A program made the translations under genes and the position numbers. Below, piece by piece: positions 1 to 9,849 of a DNA stretch of 64,000 bases. Below the pieces are notes generated by a model that was given only the letters and a program-made list of their open reading frames with translations, was not told the DNA's origin and did no database searches. The first letter of the stretch is position 1. Each line of letters opens with the position of its first letter. Origin of the DNA: Roseiconus lacunae (GTDB taxonomy: Bacteria; Planctomycetota; Planctomycetia; Pirellulales; Pirellulaceae); assembly GCF_008312935.1 (NCBI RefSeq), contig NZ_VSZO01000005.1, positions 124,001-188,000 on the forward strand, written 5' to 3'.

Positions 1-1
1 C

Positions 2-1312
2 GTCATTCCGCCATCGGAACGTGATGGGGCAGGCGAGGCGACGTCTAGCGGGATTGCGATCATCAAAAGCTTGGTCGATGTCACCTGGGAAAGCGATCAG
101 GAACCGATTGACGTCGGTGATGCGTTGAGTCCGGGGCGATTTTCAATCGCGAGCGGACTGGCCCAAATCGAGTTTTTCTGTGGGGCAACCGTGATCGTCG
201 AAGGTCCCGCCGAGATCGATCTCGAAACTCCGATGCTCGCACGTGTTCACCAGGGTCGTTTGCGAGCCCAGGTACCGCCGGCAGCAAGGGGATTCTCGAT
301 TGACGTCGCCGATCTGAAAGTGGTCGACCTGGGAACCGAATTTGGAATCTCGGTTTCGCCTGAGGGTACTGACGTGCAAGTTTTTGACGGCGAGGTCGAA
401 CTGCATCAACCGACCCACGAAAAACGCACGCTAACGACCGGGCAAGCAATTGTTCGCCGCGAACAAGGCGAAATGCAAGACGCGCAGGTATCACCGGAAC
501 GCTTCGTTGACATCGTGGCTTTGGAATCCAAGCAGCGCGAGCAGGAAGTCACACGTTTTCGGCGTTGGCAGTCGTACAGCGAAAAGCTTCGCCGCGACGA
601 ACGCTTGATCGCTTACTACGCCTTTGACCAACAGGAACCGTGGCAACGCCAGCTACAAAGCAGTGCCGATCCGTACGACGAAGAACTGGACGGCGCGATC
701 GTTGGCGCCAACCAAGTCCCCGGACGATGGAATCAAAAAGGCGCGTTGGAATTCAAGAAGCCCGGCGATCGTGTCCGTGTCCAAATTCCCGGTCAGTTCG
801 AATCGTTGACACTGGCGGCTTGGGTCAAAATCGACAGCTTGGATCGATGGTATAACTCGCTGTTTCTGACCGATCATTACAATCAAGGCGAACCCCACTG
901 GCAGATCCTTGATACCGGGCAACTGTTCTTTTCCGTTCGCCACAAGGCGGACGATGCGAGAGGCCCACAAGCTCGTAAGCAGACACACCAACCGGTGTTA
1001 TCACCGCCGTTCTGGAACCCGTCGTTAAGCGGACGTTGGATCCATCTTGCCACGACGTACAACGCCCAAAACGGCCAGACCATTCATTATTTCAATGGCA
1101 AGCCCATCCATCGCGAATCAATCGCGGAGGATTTAGTCGTCAAACGCACCAAGATCGGCGCCGCCTCCATTGGCAATTGGTCGATCCCCACGCGGAAAGA
1201 CGCCGAGTTTGCGATTCGTAATCTCAACGGCAGCTTGGATGAGTTTGCCGTGTTCGCCGATGCATTATCAGCTCAGGAAATTCAGGAGATGTACCTTCAT
1301 GGGAAACCGTAG
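2..1312 (+). CDS. FecR-domain protein with C-terminal LamG domain, 5'-partial
   Basis: The reading frame is open to the left edge, so the true start lies outside the window; the first internal start-like codon, a TTG at 71, falls inside the FecR domain. The N-terminal half has the planctomycete FecR pattern: an IEFFCGATVIVEGPAEIDL segment, then VVDLGTEFGI and a VFDGEVELHQP strand. The C-terminal half (from about residue 190 of the visible part) is a concanavalin-like LamG fold with LAAWVKID, HYFNGKPIH and a GSLDEFAVF ending. FecR proteins usually sit in the inner membrane and control an ECF sigma factor; the sigma and transmembrane parts are not visible. The stop overlaps the start of the next gene, so both are probably co-transcribed with DUF1549/DUF1501 partners. 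Confidence 0.85.
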   Translation, partial: VIPPSERDGAGEATSSGIAIIKSLVDVTWESDQEPIDVGDALSPGRFSIASGLAQIEFFCGATVIVEGPAEIDLETPMLARVHQGRLRAQVPPAARGFSIDVADLKVVDLGTEFGISVSPEGTDVQVFDGEVELHQPTHEKRTLTTGQAIVRREQGEMQDAQVSPERFVDIVALESKQREQEVTRFRRWQSYSEKLRRDERLIAYYAFDQQEPWQRQLQSSADPYDEELDGAIVGANQVPGRWNQKGALEFKKPGDRVRVQIPGQFESLTLAAWVKIDSLDRWYNSLFLTDHYNQGEPHWQILDTGQLFFSVRHKADDARGPQARKQTHQPVLSPPFWNPSLSGRWIHLATTYNAQNGQTIHYFNGKPIHRESIAEDLVVKRTKIGAASIGNWSIPTRKDAEFAIRNLNGSLDEFAVFADALSAQEIQEMYLHGKP

Positions 1313-4109
1313 TTTGACTCTTATACGACCTGTTTTCTTGCTGCTGTTTGTCCTCGCCGGCTACGCCAATCGTGCCGACGCCGAACAGTCCGAGGCGCTA
1401 ACCGAAGCGGAGGCGAACGAGCTGTTCACGTTGAAAGTGCTTCCGTTGTTCAAAGAGAAGTGCTTCGGATGTCATGGCAACGATCCGGATGATCTGCGCG
1501 GCGGGTACAGCATGTTGACCCGAGAAGCGTTGATCAAAGGCGGCGAATCAGAAGAAGTCTCTCTGACCGCAGGGCATGCCGATGAGAGCGTGCTCTTTCA
1601 AGCGATCCGCTGGGAAGGCTACGAGATGCCGCCGAAAGAAAACGACCGGCTGACCGAAGTCCAAATCGAACAAGTCCGTCAGTGGATCGAAGCCGGCGCG
1701 CCTTGGCCCGATGCAGCGACGCAACAAGCGATCCAGGCAGACGAGTGGGCGGTTACCGAAAACGAAGATGGCGTGATCGTCGCATCGAGCGGCGGACAGT
1801 CGAGCGATTGGACTTACCGACGATACCGGGCCGACGACATTTGGGCGTTCCGTCCGGTCGAAAAGCCAAGCCTACCCGTTGTCGATGATTCCTCGTCGAA
1901 TCCGATCGATCGATTCGTTGACCGAAAGCTTGACGAAGCAGACTTGCGGCCCGCTTCCGAAGCCGACGCGAGGACACTGATCCGTCGGCTTTACTTTGAT
2001 CTGACCGGACTACCGCCGACACCACAGCAAACGCAGGATTTCTTGTCGGCCACGAAGACTTCACCACGACATGCTTGGAACGAGACGGTCGACCGACTAC
2101 TTGACAGCGATCATTACGGAGAACGTCAGGCTCAACACTGGCTTGACATCGTTCGGTACGCTGATACCGCAGGTTTCTCCAACGACTATGAACGATCCAA
2201 TGCGTGGAGATACCGTGACTATGTGATTCGTTCCTTTAACGAAGACAAGTCATTTAAAGAGTTCGTCCGTGAGCAACTGGCTGGTGATGAACTCGATCCC
2301 AACGACCCCGAAAAGATCGTCGCAACAGGCTTTCTTCGAATGGGGCCGTGGGGCACGGCAATGATCCCTCAAGACGAGGCACGTCAAATTTACCTTGACG
2401 ACTTGGTTCACAACGTCGGGCAGTCGTTTCTTGCGATGCCGATGCGGTGTTGCAAATGTCATGATCACAAGTTTGATCCAATTCCGACGCGGGATTACTA
2501 TCGACTTTATGCGACGTTCGCGACCACGCAGCCGGCAGAACTCGATGCCGAGTTTCTCGGCGAAGAAAATCTTAACGGCTTCGAAGAAAAACGAGCCTTG
2601 GTCGCCGAGCTTCTCGCCTTTGCCAAGGCAGAACTTAAACAAGTCAACGACAAGCAAGAAGCCGCAGCGAAGCAATGGTACGAGGAACATAACCTTCCGT
2701 ACAAGAATGAGAATGCCAGAAAAGATGATCCCGAAGATCAAAAGCCGCCGCGTCACGTCGGACTGACTCCCGAAGAGAAGGGCATCAAAAAGGTTCGCGA
2801 ACAGGACGTATGGATCTGGGAGCGACGCTTGGAACGCTACAAGCCGATGGCCCAAGCGGTTTACAACGGGCAAGATGATTGGAAGAACTCGCGCAAACTC
2901 CGTCGTGCGAAGAAGATCAACGAGAACTGGCGTCCCGGGAATTTTATCCTCAGTGGCGGCGCCCTAACAGCGCCCGCAGATCCCGTCGGGCCGGGAGTGC
3001 TCAGTGCGACTGGACTCGCTGTCAACCCGAACGCCGAAGACCCCTTCACCATCCCCGATGGTCTTTCCGGTCGTCGCTTGGCCCTGGCAAACTGGATCGC
3101 AAGCGATGAAAACCCACTTACGGCACGAGTCATCGTCAACCGAGTGTGGCAAACTCATTTTGGGAAGGGCTTGGTCAAGACAGCGAATAACTTCGGTGCA
3201 AAGGGCAGCAAACCGACACACCCCGAATTGCTTGACTGGTTGACTGCAGACTTCATCGAACACGGTTGGAAGCTAAAACGCTTGCACCGCATGATCGTGA
3301 CCTCGAAAGCCTATCGCCGATCCGCCGTGCCGGCCGACGTCGAAACGCAGCGAACCGTCGACCCGAACAACGATCTGTTGGCGTCGTTTCCGCCTCGTCG
3401 TTTGACGGCCGAAGAATTACGGGATGCGATCTTGTTAACCACCGGGGAAATGAATTTTGAAATGGGCGGGGTACCGATCATGCCCGAAATCAACATGGAA
3501 GTCGCACTGCAACCGCGAATGATCCAGTTTTCAATTGCCCCGGCACATCAGCCTTCGAGAACGCCTGACGAACGAAACCGACGAACGATTTACACGTACC
3601 GAGTGCGCGGTCAAGCGGACCCGTTCTTAGAGATTCTGAACCTACCCAATCCCAACGAATCGTGCGAGCTTCGTGACTCGGCAGCCGTCACACCGCAGGC
3701 GTTCACATTGCTCAATAGTGACATGATGACCGATCGGTCGATTGCGTTTGCGTTGCGAATTCAGAAGGAACAGGGCGATGATACGCAGCAGTGGATTCGG
3801 CAAGCCATCCGTCTTGCCTACGGAAGGTCGGCGACGTCGGAGGAGGTTCAAAACCTGCATGCGTATTTGCTCGAAATGCGTGCCTACCATCGGCAGCAGT
3901 CGCCCGAACCGGTCGATTATCCGACCGAAGTGACTCGATCGCTCGTCGAGGAATTCACCGGCGAACCGTTCGAGTTCATCGAAAAGCTGAACGTGTACGA
4001 GGACTATGTCCCTGACGCAAAACCATGGACCGTCGATGCCGATACCCGTGCCTTGGCCGACGTCTGTTTGTTGCTATTCAATTCCAACGAATTCATCTAC
4101 GTCTACTAG
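1299..4109 (+). CDS. PSCyt1/DUF1549/DUF1553 cytochrome-like protein
   Basis: A planctomycete-specific three-domain protein. The ATG at 1299 is chosen because it opens a clear signal peptide (LLLFVLAGYANRADA); a frame extending upstream to 1170 lies inside the FecR gene. A haem c motif CFGCH is at about residues 55-59 (PSCyt1), then a DUF1549 region (RLYFDLTGLPPTP), a second CKCHDHKFDP motif, and a C-terminal DUF1553 with NRVWQTHFGKGLV and HPELLDWLA-like elements. It is about 936 aa, the usual size. The protein is probably periplasmic. Its biochemical role is not established; the family often neighbours sulfatases and DUF1501 proteins and is suspected to take part in polysaccharide breakdown. 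It overlaps the FecR gene by 14 nt, which suggests translational coupling. Confidence 0.93.
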   Translation: MGNRSLTLIRPVFLLLFVLAGYANRADAEQSEALTEAEANELFTLKVLPLFKEKCFGCHGNDPDDLRGGYSMLTREALIKGGESEEVSLTAGHADESVLFQAIRWEGYEMPPKENDRLTEVQIEQVRQWIEAGAPWPDAATQQAIQADEWAVTENEDGVIVASSGGQSSDWTYRRYRADDIWAFRPVEKPSLPVVDDSSSNPIDRFVDRKLDEADLRPASEADARTLIRRLYFDLTGLPPTPQQTQDFLSATKTSPRHAWNETVDRLLDSDHYGERQAQHWLDIVRYADTAGFSNDYERSNAWRYRDYVIRSFNEDKSFKEFVREQLAGDELDPNDPEKIVATGFLRMGPWGTAMIPQDEARQIYLDDLVHNVGQSFLAMPMRCCKCHDHKFDPIPTRDYYRLYATFATTQPAELDAEFLGEENLNGFEEKRALVAELLAFAKAELKQVNDKQEAAAKQWYEEHNLPYKNENARKDDPEDQKPPRHVGLTPEEKGIKKVREQDVWIWERRLERYKPMAQAVYNGQDDWKNSRKLRRAKKINENWRPGNFILSGGALTAPADPVGPGVLSATGLAVNPNAEDPFTIPDGLSGRRLALANWIASDENPLTARVIVNRVWQTHFGKGLVKTANNFGAKGSKPTHPELLDWLTADFIEHGWKLKRLHRMIVTSKAYRRSAVPADVETQRTVDPNNDLLASFPPRRLTAEELRDAILLTTGEMNFEMGGVPIMPEINMEVALQPRMIQFSIAPAHQPSRTPDERNRRTIYTYRVRGQADPFLEILNLPNPNESCELRDSAAVTPQAFTLLNSDMMTDRSIAFALRIQKEQGDDTQQWIRQAIRLAYGRSATSEEVQNLHAYLLEMRAYHRQQSPEPVDYPTEVTRSLVEEFTGEPFEFIEKLNVYEDYVPDAKPWTVDADTRALADVCLLLFNSNEFIYVY

Positions 4110-4205
4110 ATCGCCAACCGACTGGTTTGCGAAACCAGCATTTCAATACGTAGATCATCATTCGTTCCCACCAATACCCTCCCGTCAATCGCAGAAGGAA
4201 ACCCC

Positions 4206-5600
4206 ATGGCCACGATCCCACGCCGCGACTTTCTCTACGGGCTTGGCTCTTCACTCGGAGCACTCGCGCTGACCGATTTGCAAGCGGCCGAGCAACGCTC
4301 GACCGCCACGGGCCCATTGGCACCGAAGCCTCCAATGCACAAGCCCAAGGCGAAGGCGGTCATCATGCTGTTCATGGAAGGCGGCCCGTCGCAAGCAGAT
4401 ACGTTTGATCCGAAACCAAAACTCAACGAATTGCACCGGACCGAGTCGACTCGGACGGCAGGCTTGGCTAACGGCAAACGTTTCTACGTCGGTAGCCCGT
4501 TTAAGTCTCGTAAGGTAGGAAATGCGGGGATCGAGATGTCCGATCCGTGGCAGTTCATGGCGGATCCCGAAGTCGCAGACGAGCTTTGTGTTTACCGTGG
4601 TTGCCAAGCAGAATCGCTGAATCACCCCGAAGCCTTGCTTCACATGAACACCGGAAGCCGCCTTGGAGGAGATCCCGGACTCGGTGCCTGGACGACATAC
4701 GGCTTGGGAACGGAGAATCAGAATCTGCCGGGTTACGTCGTGATGACCGAACTCGCACTGCCACAGGCTGGTCCGGCGAACTGGACGAACGGATTCTTGC
4801 CGGCGTACTATCAAGGCACACGTTTGCGAAGTACGGGCTCGCCGATTCTTGACTTGAATCCTCCCGCTTTTAAAACCCGCGATCATCAGCGCAAGGCGCT
4901 CGATCAACTTGCCAAACTGAATGCCCATCATTCCGCAGCCCACCCGCAGCACGACGAATTGGCGGCGCGGATGGAAAGCTACGAACTTGCGTTTCGTATG
5001 CAAATGTCGGTTCCCGACATCATCGATTTGTCAAAGGAACCGGAGCACCTTCACAAGTCGTACGGACTCGATCGCAAAGAGACGGCGGCGTTTGGAAAGC
5101 AGTGCATGATGGCGCGAAAGCTGGTCGAAGAAGGCGTTCGCTTTGTCCAGATCTTCTCTGGCGGTTGGGACAGTCATGACTACCTGGAACGTGGTCACTC
5201 ATCGCGAATCAACAGCGTCGATCAACCGATCGCGGCATTGATCAAAGATCTTAAGCAACGCGGTATGTTGGAAGACACACTCGTTGTTTGGACTGGTGAG
5301 TTTGGTCGAACGCCAGACAATAACTATCGCGGTGGAGTGACCGCACTCGGCCGGGGCCACAACGTCGACGCGATGAACATGTGGTTTGCAGGCGGTGGCG
5401 TCAAGAAAGGCTCGATTATCGGCGCGACCGACGAGATCGCTGCCGAAGCGGTCGAAGTGGTTCACCCGATTCGCGACGTCCACGTCACTATGATGCACCT
5501 GCTCGGCCTCGACGATAATAAGCTGACGTACTACCACGCCGGCCGCTACAAACAACTTAGCCAGTTCGGTGGCGAAGTCATCCACGAACTGATCGGATAG
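4206..5600 (+). CDS. DUF1501 family protein, Tat-exported
   Basis: A 464-aa DUF1501 protein. The N-terminus carries a twin-arginine signal (PRRDFLYGLGSSLGALAL) and an AxA-like cleavage region. Family blocks include MLFMEGGPSQADTFDPKP, SGGWDSHDYLERGHS, WTGEFGRTPDNN and RGHNVDAMNMWFAGGGV; the metal-type Asp/His residues and the overall layout recall the alkaline-phosphatase/sulfatase superfamily, so hydrolase activity is plausible but unproven. It lies 96 nt after the DUF1549/DUF1553 gene, the standard planctomycete pairing; the two families are nearly always encoded together. AGGAA about 6 nt before the ATG can act as a ribosome-binding site. Confidence 0.93.
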   Translation: MATIPRRDFLYGLGSSLGALALTDLQAAEQRSTATGPLAPKPPMHKPKAKAVIMLFMEGGPSQADTFDPKPKLNELHRTESTRTAGLANGKRFYVGSPFKSRKVGNAGIEMSDPWQFMADPEVADELCVYRGCQAESLNHPEALLHMNTGSRLGGDPGLGAWTTYGLGTENQNLPGYVVMTELALPQAGPANWTNGFLPAYYQGTRLRSTGSPILDLNPPAFKTRDHQRKALDQLAKLNAHHSAAHPQHDELAARMESYELAFRMQMSVPDIIDLSKEPEHLHKSYGLDRKETAAFGKQCMMARKLVEEGVRFVQIFSGGWDSHDYLERGHSSRINSVDQPIAALIKDLKQRGMLEDTLVVWTGEFGRTPDNNYRGGVTALGRGHNVDAMNMWFAGGGVKKGSIIGATDEIAAEAVEVVHPIRDVHVTMMHLLGLDDNKLTYYHAGRYKQLSQFGGEVIHELIG

Positions 5601-5910
5601 CGTTTCCAGATCCGTCGCTCATCATCCCGCAAGACTCAGCGACGGCTAGCAGTCTGTTGAGTATTAAATCAGACCTCTCCCAAGGTTGCGTCCTGCTTCG
5701 CAAAACATTGCGATGAGGGACGCTGCTTTCGCAGAGTGAAAGGCGATATTAGAAAATCAAGCGGCCCCCTAGTCGATTGATCAAGAACCTTCGTAAACGG
5801 CGCGACAAGCGGTCATCTGGTTCGATGCCACTCGTTTCGATGCGACCTACAAGTCTCTCGAAGCCACGTCACTATCTCACGTCCCACCCCCATCCACTCT
5901 TCTCCGCTCC
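5601..5910. other. Intergenic region upstream of sulfatase
   Basis: No credible gene. A GC-rich interrupted inverted repeat is visible around 5690-5730 (GCGTCCTGCTTCGCAAAAC followed by GCGATGAGGGACGC), which could end transcription of the DUF1501 operon, but there is no clear U tract. No promoter is recognisable; planctomycete promoters are poorly defined. Confidence 0.4.
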
Positions 5911-7599
5911 ATGAAATCCACCGTTGTTCTGCTTTTCAGTCTGTTCGCTGCGGCGTTCTTCAGCGTGCGTCCGGTCCAAGCTGACCGGCCAAACATCCTG
6001 TACATCATGTCGGACGATCACGCTGCCCATGCGATCTCTGCCTATGGCGGACGGTTAGCAAGTATCGCTCCTACGCCCAATCTGGATCGATTGGCAAATG
6101 AAGGCGCTCTGCTAACGAATGTGTTTTGCACGAACTCAATTTGTTCGCCTTCCCGTGCGTGCGTGCTAACCGGACAGTACAACCACATCAACGGTTCGTT
6201 TGACCTTTCAGGCCGAGTCGATCCTGGAAAACAGATGCTGGCCATCGAAATGAGACGTGCGGGATATCAAACGGCAATGATCGGCAAGTGGCACCTCAAA
6301 GCCGAACCGGCTGATTTTGATCACTATTGCGTGCTGCCGGGACAGGGGCGGTATCACGACCCCATCTTCCGTGTGCGTGGCGACAAACCTTGGGGCAAGA
6401 ACACAATTGAATTCAAAGGTAAACATGTTACCGATGCGATCACTGATCTGACGCTGGAGTGGCTTCAAGCGGGACGAGATCAAAACAAGCCATTCTTTTT
6501 GATGCATCACTACAAGGCACCGCACGATTACTTTGACAACGCGCCTCGCTATGAATCTTACCTTGCCGACGTTGACATTCCAGAACCCGAAACACTGTGG
6601 AATCGTGACCCAAAGTTCGGTTCGCTGGCAACCCGTGGTGCCGATGATGAGCTGCTTCCTCATGTTGGTACCTCGATCGGGAACCGAAATCCGCGGCGTT
6701 CCTATCTACGCGACCTACCGGATCTCTATCCAGATGAGTTCCCAAAAAACTATGATCCGGCTGACTACAGCGACGAACAGAACACTCGATTCGCGTACAA
6801 CGCCTACCTAAAGAAGTTCCTTCGCTGTGTCAAAGGAATCGACGATAACTTAGGACGGATCCTGGAGTACCTCGAATCCACGGGGCAACTTGACAACACC
6901 TTGATCGTCTACACCGCCGATCAAGGATTCATGCTCGGCGAGCACGACTATCAAGATAAACGCTGGATGTACGAAGAGTCACAACGGATGCCATTCTTGG
7001 TTCGCTATCCAAAGTCGATCGAAGCTGGCGGTCGGTTCGATACTATCATCGAAAATGTTGACTTCGCTCCCACCCTGCTCGACTTCGCTTCCGCCGAAAT
7101 CCCTAATACGGTCCAAGGTCGTTCGTTTCGGTCGCTACTTGAAACCGGCGATGAACCAGACGCTTGGAAACAAGCTGCCTATTATCGCTATTGGATGCAC
7201 ATGGCTCACCATGACAATCCAGCACACCTCGGACTTCGTACCAAGACTCACAAACTGATCTACTTCTACGGTTGCAATTACGACGGTGGCTACCAGACAC
7301 CGCCGGGTTGGGAGCTCTATGACCTCGTCAACGACCCTCACGAGACCAAAAACCTGATTGATGACCCAGGGAATGCTGAATTAGTTTTGCGGCTCAAACA
7401 GCAGCTCGCCGAGATGCGACGACAAATCGGTGACGACGGCAGTCATCACCCCAAGAGTGAAGCGATCGTCCAAGAATTCTGGGACTTCGATGAAGAAGAC
7501 CGAGAAAAAGCCGTACAACTTTCGCGTCGTTATCTCCAACAGCGTCTCCAAGAACTCGACAAAGATCAGCGATCGCCGCGAACTTGGACCGGCAAGTAA
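5911..7599 (+). CDS. Secreted sulfatase, type I (formylglycine)
   Basis: A 562-aa arylsulfatase-like enzyme that hydrolyses sulfate esters, probably on algal polysaccharides. The signal peptide is residues 1-24 (LLFSLFAAAFFSV...VQA). The metal-binding pair is in YIMSDDHAAHA (Asp35/Asp36). The catalytic Cys78 lies in CSPSRACVLTG, the C-x-P-x-R consensus converted to formylglycine by a maturase. Other family blocks are TAMIGKWHLK, HHYKAPHDYF, and YTADQGFMLGEHD for the C-terminal metal ligands. The domain is complete and shows no frame disruption. It follows the DUF1549/DUF1501 operon by 310 nt on the same strand, so its transcription may be independent. Confidence 0.95.
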   Translation: MKSTVVLLFSLFAAAFFSVRPVQADRPNILYIMSDDHAAHAISAYGGRLASIAPTPNLDRLANEGALLTNVFCTNSICSPSRACVLTGQYNHINGSFDLSGRVDPGKQMLAIEMRRAGYQTAMIGKWHLKAEPADFDHYCVLPGQGRYHDPIFRVRGDKPWGKNTIEFKGKHVTDAITDLTLEWLQAGRDQNKPFFLMHHYKAPHDYFDNAPRYESYLADVDIPEPETLWNRDPKFGSLATRGADDELLPHVGTSIGNRNPRRSYLRDLPDLYPDEFPKNYDPADYSDEQNTRFAYNAYLKKFLRCVKGIDDNLGRILEYLESTGQLDNTLIVYTADQGFMLGEHDYQDKRWMYEESQRMPFLVRYPKSIEAGGRFDTIIENVDFAPTLLDFASAEIPNTVQGRSFRSLLETGDEPDAWKQAAYYRYWMHMAHHDNPAHLGLRTKTHKLIYFYGCNYDGGYQTPPGWELYDLVNDPHETKNLIDDPGNAELVLRLKQQLAEMRRQIGDDGSHHPKSEAIVQEFWDFDEEDREKAVQLSRRYLQQRLQELDKDQRSPRTWTGK

Positions 7600-7693
7600 A
7601 CAGCGACCGCAATCAAAAGCACCTCGAAATAGCGAATCGTATTTTTCTTAGTTAGAGGTCGTCATAGATCAACGGTGAGGGCAGCACGTCTTC

Positions 7694-9421
7694 TTAGAAC
7701 GCACCGCCACCGAGCGCTTGGTAAGCGTTGACGATTGCCGACAATTGCTCTTGCTTGGTTTCAACAATTTCCATCCGTGCTTCCATCAATTCTCGTTGTG
7801 CCAGAAGTACCTCGACGTACTCGGCTCGCGCGTTCTGGAACAACTTATTGGCCGCATCAACGGAGGCTTCCAGTGCAGTTAGTTGTGACTTTTTTAACTC
7901 GAGACTTTGCCGGATATTCTCAACCTTGGTGATCTCATTGACCACTTCGATGTGGGCTTCTAAAACGGTTTGCTGATAGTCGTAGATTGCTTGAAGCTGC
8001 GCCGAATTGGCGCTGCAGTAGTCCGCTTGGATTGCCCGTTTGTTGATTAGGGGACCGACCAGTTCTCCCGCTAATCCATAGACCAATGATTCAGGTGTTC
8101 GAAATAGGTACCCCGTACTGAACGCATTCCAACCCAATCCAGCGGTCAGACTGAGCGACGGATAAAACCTAGCCCGCGCTACACGGACGTCTAGACCTGC
8201 CGCGGCAACGCGCCGCTCTGCCTCACGAATATCTGGGCGGTGGAGTAGTAGTTCACTCGGTACACCCGCTTCCAACGTCGTCAGGTTTAAATCGATGAAG
8301 TCTGTTTGGCTTCGCCCGACTTGTTGCGGGTAGCGTCCGGCGAGAAAATTGATGCGGTTTTCGGTTTCGACAATCTCTTGTTGAATCAATGATCGTTCGC
8401 TGAGATTTTTCTGTACCTCCGCTCGGAAGCGTTGGACGGCAAGCTCGGTCCCTCGTCCGGCATCCTTTTTCGCTTGAGCAATACGCAAGCTTTGTTGCTG
8501 GATGTCGACCGTCGCATCAAGGATCTCGATTTGTTTATCGAGTGCCAATAAGCGGTAGTAATCTTCCGCAACATCAGCGACGACGCGGGTGAGGATATAG
8601 TTCCTACCTTGCGCGGTAGCCAAGTATCGGAGTGCAGCGGCGCGTTGGGAATTTCGCAGTTGATGCCAGATATCAAGTTCCCAGGAAACGTTGGCCCCGA
8701 CACCAAAATCACCCAGGGGATCGGGAAAGCCTCGACCGGGAGCGACTTCAAGTTGATGTTCGACAGCACCTTCACGCGTGTGTCTGCCGGGTTTCTCGAA
8801 TCCAGCCCCCGCACCGAGAGTGACGAAAGGACGATATTCTCCGCTGCGAGCGTAGGTTTCGTTGGAGGCGATTCGAATCTCTTCTGACAAGATCTTTAGA
8901 TGCTGATTTCCCTCGATTGTTTCGACGATCAGACTCAGCAAATATGGATCGCTGTAGAATGCCGCGTGCGGCAGCTGGGCCGAGTTCGCTACGGGGTCAA
9001 AATTGATGGCTGGCTCGGTCATGCCAACTTCGGTATCGATCAAGCCGGCAACCTGATCACTCGCACTCTTGATTGCTTCCGGCGAATCTGACTCTAGTAC
9101 CGAGTTATCGTTTTGAGGAATTTCGGTCCCAGTGTTTTGGGAAAAGCTTGCCTTTCGGACCAATCCGGCAATCGAAGAACGTTCAACCGAATCTGGAGCT
9201 AGTTTGTGGGTGACTTCCGGCGTTCTGTCGGAAGGAATGCCTTTTCCAAACGCCGCGCCATTGTTCCATTGGTAGATTTCTGGCATTGCCGGTCCTTCCG
9301 CCGGACCTCGCAGGCATGGTATGCCACATCCGGCTACGACGGAAAGCATTGCACCTAGGGCAGCGAAAAGTCCGGTTCGCGCGTGACCGTTCGGTACTGA
9401 CAAGCGTCGTCTCATATTCAT
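7694..9421 (-). CDS. Outer membrane efflux lipoprotein (TolC/NodT family)
   Basis: A 575-aa outer-membrane factor of a tripartite efflux or type I secretion pump. The N-terminus has a lipoprotein signal with lipobox VVAGC. The mature part has two long coiled-coil repeats typical of the fold (LDATVDIQQQSLRIAQAKKDAGRGTELAV and VENIRQSLELKKSQLTALEASVDAA regions) and the NodT signature region PSELLLHRPDIREAERRVAAAGLDVRVARARFYPSLSLTA. No inner-membrane transporter or membrane-fusion protein gene is adjacent, so it is an orphan or serves a pump encoded elsewhere. An acidic spacer of roughly 130 residues between the lipobox and the first family block is longer than usual. Confidence 0.92.
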   Translation of the reverse strand: MNMRRRLSVPNGHARTGLFAALGAMLSVVAGCGIPCLRGPAEGPAMPEIYQWNNGAAFGKGIPSDRTPEVTHKLAPDSVERSSIAGLVRKASFSQNTGTEIPQNDNSVLESDSPEAIKSASDQVAGLIDTEVGMTEPAINFDPVANSAQLPHAAFYSDPYLLSLIVETIEGNQHLKILSEEIRIASNETYARSGEYRPFVTLGAGAGFEKPGRHTREGAVEHQLEVAPGRGFPDPLGDFGVGANVSWELDIWHQLRNSQRAAALRYLATAQGRNYILTRVVADVAEDYYRLLALDKQIEILDATVDIQQQSLRIAQAKKDAGRGTELAVQRFRAEVQKNLSERSLIQQEIVETENRINFLAGRYPQQVGRSQTDFIDLNLTTLEAGVPSELLLHRPDIREAERRVAAAGLDVRVARARFYPSLSLTAGLGWNAFSTGYLFRTPESLVYGLAGELVGPLINKRAIQADYCSANSAQLQAIYDYQQTVLEAHIEVVNEITKVENIRQSLELKKSQLTALEASVDAANKLFQNARAEYVEVLLAQRELMEARMEIVETKQEQLSAIVNAYQALGGGAF

Positions 9422-9849
9422 GATCCATCCTTGGTTTTGATCGCCGTCGTCGCGTCATGCGGACGATCTTTGCTTTCACGATTGAAACAAGAGCTATGCT
9501 GATGCAGAAACGATGGCGATGGCAGTCAACCATCATTCACTTCGCAATCAGTTACACCGGGATTCGCAATCGGATACACCGGGAAACGTGACGGGAAGAA
9601 GCTCCGAACCGCAAAAATTTTCACACGAGTCGTGGCCGGCTCCCGATTGTTTGCCGCCGCTCTCTCAATCGACTTAGAACAGGGCTGTTGACCAGAGAGC
9701 ATTACCTGCAGCCCTTTTTCTGCCAACATTTGCAGATAGATTTTAAGACTCGGACCGATTCTGCGCGTTGCTCAATTACCGGTCACCCTCAAAAAAAGCA
9801 GCGACGGTGTGTGGTCCCGTGTTGGGGTAGCAGCTGTCCTGGGTTTGGA
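9422..9849. other. Intergenic region, no gene seen
   Basis: Divergent to neither neighbour: both flanking genes are on the minus strand. A 67-codon minus frame at 9526-9729 has no ribosome-binding site and no recognisable domain. A short direct repeat (CGCAATCAGTTACACCGGGATT / CGCAATCGGATACACCGGGAAA) lies at about 9543-9589. Nothing else is seen. Confidence 0.4.

Noticed and set aside
9526-9729. Small minus-strand gene between the efflux and CAP genes.
   Set aside because: No ribosome-binding site, no signal or domain, and it lies across short direct repeats.
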